From assembly GCA_947846985.1 (NCBI GenBank), contig CANTUZ010000001.1:185898455-185962454 (forward strand): a DNA stretch of 64,000 nucleotides. The letters run 5' to 3'. The DNA is from Fratercula arctica (lineage: Eukaryota; Chordata; Aves; Charadriiformes; Alcidae). A program made the translations under genes and the position numbers. Below the pieces are notes generated by a model. That model was not told the DNA's origin and searched no databases. It was given only the letters and a program-made list of their open reading frames with translations. Positions 13,090 to 23,400 of the stretch are shown here, in pieces. Within the stretch, counting starts at the first letter, position 1. Every line of letters begins with the position of its first letter.

Positions 13090-15759
13090 AGCCCTTGGAG
13101 GTATTGTGCATCAAGGACACTCCTCAGTTGTTGGGGAGGAGGAGAAAAGAGGAGGCAGGAAGAAAATTTCCAACACGTCTTCAAAAATAATAGCTCACTG
13201 CCTTGCTCACAGTCGCCAGGTATTCTGACTGCAGAGTAAGCGGGTGAAGATGGAGCACTTTTGGATGGAATTCACTTTTACGTGCATTTCATTTCACCTC
13301 TCTGAGGTTGTTTACTAGCCCAGGCCTGCTTTCGACATCCCAGGGGACTTGCTCTCCTTTTTGCCAATGAAATCAAAGGAACAGGCTACCTCACGACACA
13401 GTGAGTGTTTAACGTGTGATAAAATCAACCTTTCAGCCTCAATTCCCATTTCTAAAGCTGATGTAGGAACCGTATAAATGACTTAATGGGCATTAAGTAA
13501 ACTCTGAAACTTTCTCTGTGATCTCTCCTAATTTCTTTAAGGTCCTACCAGCCCGCAAAGAAGTGGAAATCTTTAATTCTGATCAGAGGAGGAAGTTGGT
13601 ACAATTAGAAAAAGTGCAAACTAGAGTATACCTCTAACTCTGCTGATGTCTTTGGGACATTAAAATCCCATGGGATCGACAAGGGACATGGGTCCCTTTG
13701 GGTCTAGACCCCACTTTATGAATTCTGTGGCAGTTTGCAGGACCATTAAGGTCAGTTCCTTCTTTGCACTTAAGTGATACCTGTCAAGTAAGCGTAGAAA
13801 AGACTTTGTCCTGTATTTTGACAAGAATTGTAGAAGGGATCTCACACTGCAGTAATTATGGTACACATTTCTGCAGTAAGAAACATTGAATTGCTAACTT
13901 CTAGCCAGCTTTCAAAGAGGGCTATTTTTCCCTCTTTTGTTGACTGGGATTCTCAGGATATGACTGTGCAGCACAAAGCATGCTTTGTGGAGCCATCTGC
14001 GCTAGCCTGGAGAGCAGAAGTCTGTAGCTATGCTACCCTGGTTCTCCTCCAGAGCAGATATATCCTGTTGTTAATGAACATTAAGTATACAGCATTGAGC
14101 CCATGCACAATACTGTAAAAATTAAAGTTTAATCATATCTGCTGTATGTTATCTAACTTGGCTGTCTTTTCACAGCACTGAGTCCTGACATACAGATATA
14201 TCCAAAGGAATTTAAGGACTGGCCTGAGGGAGCCTGAGCAGAGTGAGTATCTCAGATGCCCAATTCTCTATTGGCCTTACCAGTGGAAGAACTTTTCTTC
14301 CACTAATGTTTGCACACAGCATTTAATAGAAATGGAGTGTCAATAAAAATACAGTGTGTTCTTATTTGTAATATCGCTTTACCATTTCAAAGGGAAGAAA
14401 GATACTTTCTTAGAGAAAGCATGATGAGTTGGCTGAGGGGCACAGATAGCTTCTTGGCTCAAACGTGGAGGAGGAAGCACTATGATGGCCGTTATGTATT
14501 TTAATAGATTTCCAAGGAAGCCTTAGTGGTAAGGTTATTATTTACTCACCATAGCATAAATGACTGTTCTATTCATTTTAAAGTAACTTTCAAATTTGTT
14601 CTTTCAACGTTATTTGGATGCATGGTTCAGTTCTTTTTTAAGAATATGATTGCACTAAGCTGACATAGTATATACATAACAGCTATAGAAAATAATTTAA
14701 AAAATAATATTAATCCCTTGCATAGAGAGATCTTATGCCAGGAATCAAATGGAGGTGTCTGCCACCTCTTTCATCTTTAATAACTGAAGTGTGGCCCCTG
14801 GAGACTGAAGGTCGCTGCATGTGATGTTTCATAATGTGATATGCAGTCCCAGCGTATAATGCTCCAGCCTGATCTCAGGCGCAGATGGCAGGAGTCACAG
14901 GTACAAATATACAAACTTACAACTTCATGCTGTTTAAATCAAGATGAAATGCTATGTGATGGCACCTGTAGTCTCTAAAGTCTTCACAGATTTTTCCTCT
15001 GCATTAAAGATGAAAAGACTCATAGCTCAATAGACTGTTAGCCTGCTTTCCTTTTTTTTGTGATCTTTCTGTCTCTCTCCGCCAGTCATTTCCCCTACCA
15101 CAAATATATTTTGAAGTCACTGGCCAATTTTTCAAAAATTGTACTGAAGACCCGAAGACATTAAGTTCTTAAAATTGTCATAAAAAGCAGTGGTTGAGTA
15201 GAGGAAAGACATCAGAATAAAAACCCATGCAGGCAAACACCCATTTAAATACCTGCACTGTCTTGTACGTGATCTGAACAGTTACTTGCTTGGTTTGGGC
15301 TCTGGCTGGCCAGGGACCCTGCGCACAGGTCTGCCTGGCTGCAGTGCAGAATAGCTAGGGAAGAAGGGCCAATCTAGGATAGAGGAGGGAGCTGGGGGCT
15401 GGAGGACATGAGCAAAAGTGGGACAAAGGAACCAAAGGGGCTGTGATTACAGTGCCTCGGGACCAGAGACAACTCAAGGGCGCTACAGGGCCAGCAGTCT
15501 GCATGCTGTGGGTAAACCGGTTTTGTGGAAGGTGGGAGCATGTATGTATATCAGACAGTCATTATAGCAGGGGAGCCTGTGGAACGTGCGGGAAACTAGT
15601 TCTGCTACACGCAGAATCATTTTTAACGACTACGAATAGGCACTATAATTTGGGGACTTGCAGCTGCCCTATCGAGCGTGCTTTGACCAAATCTATGCAG
15701 AGATCAAATTCCTAAATGCAGTGGGTGTAACTGCCATTCACTATAAACATGTGTGCTGG

Positions 15760-16450
15760 GCTGACCTGGGCTGGCTGCTGGATGCCCACCCAGACGCCCT
15801 CTCACACCTCCTCAGCAGGAGAGGGGCAGAAAGTAAGATGAAAAGCCCATGGGTTGGGATAAGGACAGGGAGATCACTCCATTTACTGTCACAGACAAAA
15901 CAGACTCCACTTGGGGAAGATTAGTTTAATTTTTTGCCAGTTAATAACAGAGTAGGATGGTGAGAAAAAAGACAAAAACTTCTCCCCCTTCCCCTCTCTT
16001 CCCAGGCTCAACTTCACTCCTTCATTCCCGACTCCTCCACCTCCTCCCACACCGAGTGGCGCAGGGGATGGGGAGTGGGGGTTGCAGGGAGTTCGTAATA
16101 TCTCATCTCTGCCACTAATTCCACCTCACGCTGTTCCCCTGCTCCAGCATGGGGTCCTTCCCACGGGCCACAGTCCTCCATGAACTTCTCCAACATGGAA
16201 CTCTCCAACCTGGGTGTCTGCAGGGCTGTTTCTCACTCCTTTTTGTCCAATCCTCCTTTTGCCCTTTCCTAAATCTCTTTTCCCTGAGGCGTCACCACCA
16301 TCTTGTCTGCGGGGCTCAGCCGTGCCCTGGGTCGGTTGGAACCGGCTGGAACCGGCTGTGTCCGGCCCAGGGCAGCGCCGGCCGCTCCTCACAGAGGCCG
16401 CCCCACAGCACCCCCCACTGGCTGCCAGCCCCCCGCCACAGAGACACTGT
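15760..16450 (-). mobile_element. Avian endogenous retrovirus LTR-like fragment (ERVL-type), shortened
   Basis: The run 'ggctggctgctggatgccc', then 'catgggttgggataagga', 'cttggggaagattagttt', 'gggctgtttctcactcc' and a CpG-rich end (16300-16440) match, in order, a dispersed LTR-type element I know from bird genomes. In the reverse direction 'ccttatcccaacccatgg' corresponds to the 3' part of ERVL-type avian LTRs, so the sense strand is probably minus. Longer copies carry a series of 'ctccagcatggggtcc'-like units. Here only one such unit and a partial second (about 16141-16215) remain, so the middle is contracted. The copy is diverged. Boundaries and family name are from memory, and no flanking duplication was identified. 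Upstream sequence at 15290-15760 may belong to it too. Confidence 0.55.
16331..16357 (+). repeat. Short 10-bp tandem repeat in CpG-rich islet
   Basis: The unit ggaaccggct occurs twice in tandem inside the CpG-rich part of the LTR-like fragment. The surrounding 120 bases hold about ten CpG dinucleotides, far above the rest of the window. I take this as LTR sequence rather than a host promoter. Confidence 0.6.
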
Positions 16451-17266
16451 GCAATAAGGGGTTTGGGCACTTAAATACACTTAAAGATCAGGGCTTAACA
16501 GGGTAAGATTTTTAAACAATCCAAAGAACAGCAATACCGCACAGAAGTGAAGTAAACACTTTTGCAGGGGACTATCGGGCAAAAATTCGTTATACCCACA
16601 GCTGCTAGACCAACAAGTGGCTGGGCACGGACTTTATGGGTTATGTTTAGAGGCGGATTTAAGAGGTGAGAAAGATTACACTGAAGAAAGGAGGGCAAAC
16701 GTTGCTGCACATGGTGAAAATGTCCGTGTCTCAATTAATGGAAGAGGAACTGTCTGTGCTGAGGGAGAGAGGGAGGGAGGAAGGAGCCAGGGCCACCATG
16801 GAGTTGCAGGGGCTGTCCCACCTTTGGTCCTGCCACTGCTCAGGCGTTCACTTTGCTTTGTTTAATAACCTGACTAATAAACTTGGTTTGCTTTTTTGTT
16901 CTTGTTGCACAGTGAATTACCAGCAAGGAAGTCTTGCTCATCCCTGAATCTGCCTATGCTTCCTTTGCAAAGCCTGGGTAAGCCTTCAATTATTTTTCAT
17001 CTTTGGATGAAAGTCTTTGAAAAGAAAAATTCGATACGAATGTCAAAAGTTCTGCAGTGTGTGAGGTGTGTTGTTTATGCAACATTTTGGTAGAAGAGAT
17101 CAGCATATATTTTACAGTCCTTTTCAAAGATGAATATGTTACTGGCCTCACATCACTGAAGAAGTTTTTTGGTTCTTAAACTGATTATTATAACTTAACA
17201 CTATTAATTTCATTCAAGGGAGAAAAGAAAAGGAAGACTCTATAGAACTTTCTTTAACGCACCCAA
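16451..17266. other. Unassigned DNA between LTR-like fragment and gag fossil
   Basis: Several overlapping open frames (for example 16617-16865 and 16666-16947, plus strand) show no recognisable domain. A polyadenylation-like 'aataaa' lies near 16876. The stretch separates the ERV-like fragment from the retrotransposon fossil. I see no evidence that the two belong to one element. Confidence 0.4.
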
Positions 17267-17965
17267 TTGTTGTTTTTGAGAGTTATTTTATTATTGGAAA
17301 TAATTGCATTTCTTATCAGAGAACATTTACTATGTGCATCAGATCTAACACTGCAGAAAGCAAAATCCTTTACTACCCAAACAGAGCTGGCGATGGCAGA
17401 CACAAAAGCATTAAGTCAAGGGATTTCAAACACTGTTCACATCACATAGACAACAAATCTGGCTGAAAGAAAAGCCTAAGAAAAATTATGAATTTTCAAA
17501 ATACAAAAAACTAGCTGATTTCGCTGCTGTGGACCTACCCAGTAAACTACACGTTTCCCTAGAAATTCTGTAGAAAACATAGGATTCAAGCATGTAGAAA
17601 GGCTGCACATTTTGTGAAGGTGTTTTGCAGTTCTCAGTCTAACCAACAAAAAAATGAAATTGCTCTGCCAGATGCTAATGTTCTGAATGTGGATAGAAGC
17701 TGTCTGAAATACCTTGCAGATGCAATACTGTGTATTGCTAATGTTTCTTCTACATCAGGAAACCAGCCTCAGGCTATTGAATTAATGATAGATACTGGAT
17801 CAGCATTTTCTGTACTACCCCAATTTACTTACGATGCTTTAGAAGCTTGCTGCTTTATGAGCCTAGGGTACATCTATGTGAGGAATTCAATACCCATGTT
17901 TGACTTTCTTCAGGTGAATCTTTGGTACATACTATTGCTGACTACATTTGGAACTGTGCATAGCC
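17267..17965 (+). pseudogene. Decayed LTR-retrotransposon gag (C-term), zinc knuckle and aspartic protease
   Basis: Three retroelement blocks occur in the correct order. (1) 17315-17420 encodes REHLLCASDLTLQKAK followed by a helix-like stretch, resembling the C-terminal capsid region of Ty3/gypsy-type gag ('R..L..G...LTL.KA...A'). (2) 17563-17630 encodes ACRKAAHFVKVFC, a degraded CCHC knuckle (C-x2-C-x4-H-x4-C) with the usual Gly before His changed to Ala. Remnants of a preceding knuckle lie at 17522-17560 in another frame. (3) 17791 starts DTGSAFSVLP, a retropepsin active site preceded by the hydrophobic stretch IELMI; the DTG aspartate is retained. Protease-like sequence continues to about 17920 (SIPMFDFLQVNLWY), with a likely frameshift near 17850-17880. 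Stops and frame changes show it is not functional. No ATG opens the protease frame. It could instead be a retroviral gag-pro remnant, but the motif style favours Ty3/gypsy. Confidence 0.7.
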
Positions 17966-19335
17966 ATATTTCCATCCTGGGCAGAGGCTTCTGGATGGCA
18001 CCAGCTGGTTCAGGAGTTGGTGGCCACTCAATGTCTTCAACTTCCTCAGTGGGGGTTCCAGCATCTGCTGTTGTAAAAGGCAGTACAACCTGCACCACCG
18101 CCATTTTGCTTTGCAAAAGGGTTTGTCTGCTAAAATAAAAGCCAACCAAATATGACATTTGGATGACAAACTCCACCACTTGCTGTTCTCCATTAGAAAT
18201 GGAGAGAGGTTTTACTTGAGAGGTTAAAGCAGCACAGTGAAGCACCAGTGAAGAAACATCTTGTCCTAGTGCTCAATCCCAGCTCTACCCCCAAAGCAGA
18301 TGAAAAAAAAGGCTAGGAGTATTAGTCTAGTTTTGTGGATATAGACCAAGGGTGACTGAGAATCACATACGTGAAATAAATCTTTCTAGAGCATTGTGGA
18401 ACAAATTTGTTTGTTCATTTCACTTCCAAGTTATAGCATTTGAACCATTATATTATTAGGACAGCAGACACCTGACAGCATTTGTTACACCAAGCTGCTT
18501 GGTCTTATATGTGCTGGAGAGAGTTGTACTCCCTGCACTTAAAAATGTCAGTAATTGTTTAGTTTGGATCCAGTTTTATCTTGATGGTGTATAAGATTTT
18601 AAAAAGCTTACTATAACACAGAAACAACTGTCTGATAAACTATGCTGCATTAGTCCTTTTGTAACTTTGTTAAATGCCCTGCCAGAAAACTCGTCTTTTT
18701 TTTGGTGACACATAACTTTTGTAGACTGTATTGAAACCTTACCCATCAATGTCTTGATGTTACAAATATACCACTGAAAGCAAAGCATTATTTTTTTGTC
18801 TTCAGTCTTTTATCACAGGATGCAAAGTTGATTCATAATTACGCTTCAATTGCTTAATTCTCTAGATCAGTGATTTGTAAAATTTCAGGCTAGTCCTGGA
18901 TTGCTGTTGTGGAAACTCTGTTGAAAGAGTAGAGCTCAGCCAATAGCAAGTCTAGTACTATTTGTTTTGGTGGCACCCATAGTCGGTACAAATTAATCCT
19001 CTGATTAAGGACTTATTGTCCAGTGGTGGCAGAACCATTGCAATTCATTAAAAAATATGACTGAAGAGGAAACAGAAAATGTGCATGGGGGGAATTTTTA
19101 CATTCATTACAAGTATGCATACAGCAGTACAATTTAGATTTGTTTGACATACTGATTTAAGAGAAACTACAGAAATGCCTCACAATCCAATGGCTAAACA
19201 TTCTCAAATGCCTTGATTGATCTTTAGTACAGTTCTTGATACTAAGTAACCAGTTTCCCTCACAAGATGGATGTGTGATATCAGATGTTCTTTGACTCAC
19301 TGTCTTAGAAATGCCACAGGCAAAATGTGCAGTAG
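17966..19335. other. Stretch where RT/RNase H of the fossil element would be expected; no firm domain
   Basis: Between the protease motif and the integrase-like motif there is room for an eroded reverse transcriptase. The only hint is 18577-18591, where the plus strand reads YLDGV followed by a stop, at about the spacing expected for the RT YLDD box. With five residues this may be chance. No RNase H or other RT block was recognised. Confidence 0.3.
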
Positions 19336-19392
19336 TGCTGTTGGTCTGGACTGGATATTGAAGTTAAGGCCGCTCTTGAAGGCTGCATGAAG
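19336..19392 (+). pseudogene. Possible integrase zinc-binding domain remnant
   Basis: The plus strand encodes CCWSGLDIEVKAALEGCMK. This fits the 'W-P-G-L-D-x-(D)-I-E-x-x-x-x-x-C-x-x-C' block that ends the HHCC zinc-binding domain of Ty3/gypsy integrases; Pro is replaced by Ser and the second Cys is lost. The paired histidines upstream are not clear and an in-frame stop lies three codons before the start. It lies 1.55 kb past the protease aspartate on the same strand, a plausible distance for a collinear but deleted pol gene. Taken alone, chance cannot be excluded. Confidence 0.35.
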
Positions 19393-19937
19393 GTAATGTT
19401 ATGGGACAGTAGACATGTGTTGCACTGTCATTCCAATTTGTCCTTTTTCCTAATTCATTGTAAGAACAACTTGTGAGTGATACCATGGTGCCATTTCACC
19501 TTGCGGATCATCTCTCTGATAAATTACTTCAGGAAGGGATCAGACATAGTGCTTACGTTACCAGTCACTTTCAGCAACCATAAGTGAATTCTCCTTTAGG
19601 TGTCCTGTGGAGCAGGAAGAATTAGCATCTGACACCAAATTGCAATATACATCTTCAGGATTTGGAGCTTTGCCGAGAGAGAAATATTGTATTGTAGAAG
19701 ATTGTCAGTATGCTGTTTTTAAGATGGTGGAGGAATTGAACACTTCAGTATATGTTTGGAAGAGGTTTTACTGAAGCTAATCTAGGAAAGCCTTGAAAAC
19801 CTTTGCTGCTGATTTCCTCTCTTCTGAGTGAGAAAATTCAAAAGGAAGGATGAAAACTTCCAGGCTCTGCACTCTGGATCATGCCAGTTTTTTCACCTGA
19901 CTGTCAGCTGCACAACTTCTGGGAGTAAGGATAAGGA

Positions 19938-20492
19938 CCACTCATTACTCTGCCTTGGTGAGGCCACACCTGGAGTACTGTGTCCAGTTCTGGGCTCCCC
20001 GGTTCCAGAAGGACAGGGAACTGCTGGAAAGGGTGCAGCAGAGGGCTACCAAGATGATTAGGGGACTGGAACACCTCTCTTATGAGGAAAGGCTGAGGGA
20101 TTTGGGTCTCTTCAGTCTGGAAAAAAGACGGCTGAGGGGGGATCTTATCAACACTTATAAATACTTAAAGGGTGGGTGTCAGGAGGATGGGACCAGGCTC
20201 TTTTCAGTAGTGCCCGGGGACAGGACAAGAGGCAATGGGCACAAACTGGAGCACAAGAAGTTCCACCTAAACATGAGGAGGAACTTCTTTACCCTGAGGG
20301 TGGCAGAGCACTGGAACAGGCTGCCCAGAGAGGTGGTGGAGTCTCCATCTCTGGAGACATTCAAAACCCGCCTGGACGTGTTCCTGTGTAACCTGCTCTA
20401 GGTGACCCTGCTGTGGCAGGGGGGTTGGACTAGATGATCTCCAGAGGTCCCTTCCAACCCTATGGTTCTATGATTCTATGATTCTATGATTC
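19938..20492 (+). mobile_element. CR1 LINE, 5'-truncated 3' end (copy A)
   Basis: This is the least decayed CR1 in the window. The frame 19955-20401 stays open for 148 codons to the normal stop and covers the C-terminal end of the CR1 ORF2 reverse transcriptase: [56 protein letters not shown], then [10 protein letters not shown]. Its first codon is TTG, not ATG, because the element is truncated inside the gene, so no protein start exists. A short 3' UTR with 'ggttggactagatgatctc' follows and ends in three or four tandem ATTCTATG-type units (20463-20492). CR1 elements usually lack long poly(A) and are mostly 5'-truncated, as here. The uninterrupted frame suggests a fairly young copy. Confidence 0.95.
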
Positions 20493-23400
20493 CTACCCCA
20501 TCCTAAATGAGTGGCCTAATCACAAGGTCACAGTGCTGGCATCTTCCTCATTTGCTCAACTTCTCATCCCATGACTCTTGCTGCCTGGTTTTATCCTGAC
20601 GCTGCTTTGGCAGGAGGGGTGAAACACCTCCTATTGTTATGTTTGTCTTCTGGGGGTTTGAAACATGTCATCTGGAAGAGAGCCTAAAATGCATTTTATA
20701 CTTTCTAGATGAGTGACCTAACCACAGTGCTATTCTGGAGAAGGTAGAGAGCTGCACCAATGCCATTACCTCTCCTCCAGTCCTGGTTTCAAAAGTAGAT
20801 GTGATAAATTAAGCAGCCAATACTAGAAGGTAACTCAGGCTCCGTAGAGGGGTGGGAGAATAAAGTCAGCTACTTCCTCGTGCTTTGTTTTGACAGTCAC
20901 TTTTTGGCAGTACCTGGGCAGGATCTTACTTTGTAAGGGGTGTTTGAGGTGTCAGACTCCTGTAGTTTCCATTCCACTTTGCTCAGTACTGCAATCCTAA
21001 GGTTCAAAGGTACATAAAAGTCATGGAATATATTAGAAATGAAAGTTTTTAATTATGCTGGACATTCCCTAGCCTATTGCAATCAGTGGTAGAGAAGTGA
21101 CAGCGATATTCATGGGAATGCCAAATGTAATTAAAAATGTTGGTTTCAAGTAGAATCTGTGATTTTTCTGACACCTGCAATGTCACAGTCTTTAAATGGA
21201 TCTCATCTCACTTGAAGGATGACAACCTACCTGAGCCTCAGGAGAAGAGAATCAACTGGGATAAAATGAGAACTGTGCCAAATCTTCACTGTTTGAAATT
21301 CACACTGTACTTTCTCTGAAATCTGAAAATGTTCCGTTCACACATTCTGCAACTGGCAGTAAGCTGGGACTGTGTGTTTTGCCATGGCGCCTAGATAGTG
21401 CTGGCTGGCCATGACATAGGCAAGAAAAAAACTGAAGGATTCCTTGCTCTTCAAGTGGAAATACAAACCAAAACCATTCTACAAATCCACTTCTCTAATT
21501 CTCCATTGACAGAGAGTTTTTGAATAGATGCAGTAGACGTCCCAGAGATGTTCCATGGGCATCACACCTGGTTTCAGAGATCAGTAATGTAGACAAATAT
21601 ATCTGATGTAGTCAGCCTTGACTCTCGTGATAGTCAGTAGAGAGAAACAGATGCACTTGCAAGTCTTAAGCTGTCTGATCTATTTTATGTGCATACTTTA
21701 GGATGGGAAGAGTCCCACTGCAGAAGAAACTATTTCCCCTTTATAAATAGTAAAATTTACAAGTCTAACATAATTGTCGATATCTACATTGTAAACATTT
21801 ACAGGGGTGAATCAGATGGATCTAACCCCATGTCTACGTGTTGTATCTTCAACCAAACTGGTGACGGCCCACCTGAAATCTCAACTCAAACTGTATTAAT
21901 CTACAACAAAGTCACTGTATATACTGGAATCCCTCCTCATCTAAAGTTACTCTGAGTGTGGTTTTGAACCCTTTGCTCTAAATTCTTCTGTATCTTATAT
22001 AAAAGAGCTTGGGATGATTTCATCGTCTTCCTTTCTTTTGAGAAATATTAAGACTTAGTTAAGATATGGCCAAGTTGGCATTGGACGGACTTAGCAGGAG
22101 TGAAAGTGGGGAATGAGGACACACAATGGCGTAATATAATCATCTGGACTTATGAACAGACAAGTTAGGATGGAATTAATGCAGCTACCCTTGCAGCTTG
22201 AATGCTGACAGGGAAGAGGCATCATTCTTCTTGGTGACTTGTGTGCTGCTGCAGGAAGGTTAATTACATCTTTTCAAAGTTTCAGCCCTGCAAAATGTTC
22301 CTCCAAGGCTGCCCCAGAACAATGAAGCCTTACAAAGACACTGTATCGACTCCCATAGCAAAAGTTGCATTTATGCTCGTGCTCTGGTCATTTCAACATC
22401 AATAAGTGAGGTCCTGTTTAATATTGTTCAAAATCAGACTAAACTGTGAGTATTTTTCAGTATTTCTGGGTTTATAGACACATTTTAACCATTTAAATAT
22501 TGCAGCAGGAACTTGACTTGATTTTAATTATCAGACAGTTATTTATACAGTAACCAGAATTATTGTTATTTTTTTATTATTTTCAGGGGGTAAAATTAGC
22601 TCTTTAGCTGTTACTTGAATTGCATAACTTCTGCACCATCTGACTTGCTAACGAGCTTGTCACCTACATACATTAATGCCAAAGATCTGATGTCAAGGAC
22701 ACACACCATGTTGGTACAGGCTGTGCAGTCCAGAAGCTGATATGCTCACTCTCTGGGGTAGGCATCTGTCTAGCCAGTGTAAGCAGCATGCCCTGCTGTC
22801 ATTCCAGAGGGAAAAAATGCTAAGTGACAGCTTAACAAGAATTGAAACAGTGAGAGAGGAATAACAGAGAACAGCAGAAGAGAGAAAAACATAAAATATG
22901 GTTCCTCTCAAAAACTTCTTATTTCACGAGAACCCAAATTTAAATGAGTATATTTCTGCCTGCCTGCTTGCCAAAGAAAATTAAACTCTTGTCTCAGAAA
23001 ACAGGTTTGTTTTACAGAGAAAACAGTGCTATTATTAATTCATTTCCTTCTTAGTAGAATGTGCCAGACAGAGATTATCATTAAAACAATACATTTATTG
23101 TTTCCAGCATATTTCATCATTCTATCCAACTAGCTAAAGAGGTCAGCAGGTTGTAACCTACAAGGTATGAGGAAGGACTGAATGAAAACATGGTAATTTG
23201 ACAAAGCAGCGCCAGAGAGGGCTGACTAGTCAAAGAGAACAAGGAAGGAGCACTGGATTCCATGCTGGAAAGCATTTGGAGAACACTCTTTAAGCCAGAT
23301 CCAAGTCCAAAGATGGAAGTGAAAGAACTGGCTAATCATTGTGCAGAATCAATCCAAATAGCTTAATGGTGAAGGGAAAATAGGGCAGTTATCAAAAATT

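Larger units (their letters stand above)
9093..15759. other. Unassigned non-coding DNA
   Basis: No recognisable gene or transposon was found. Open frames of up to about 110 codons occur (for example 11719-12045 minus and 12904-13239 plus) without known motifs. Local structures are a perfect hairpin at 11247-11283, a 12-bp direct repeat ctcatgtaactg at 12371-12382 and 12386-12397, and a 21-bp direct repeat at 13048-13089. The piece at 9100-9850, adjacent to the LTR candidate, could be retroviral interior, but I could not identify any domain in it. Confidence 0.5.

Noticed and set aside
12904..13239. Open frame with a hydrophobic N-terminus and an internal seven-residue repeat
   Set aside because: The repeat comes from a recent 21-bp DNA duplication; the rest has no homology I can name, and the antisense frame is open too.
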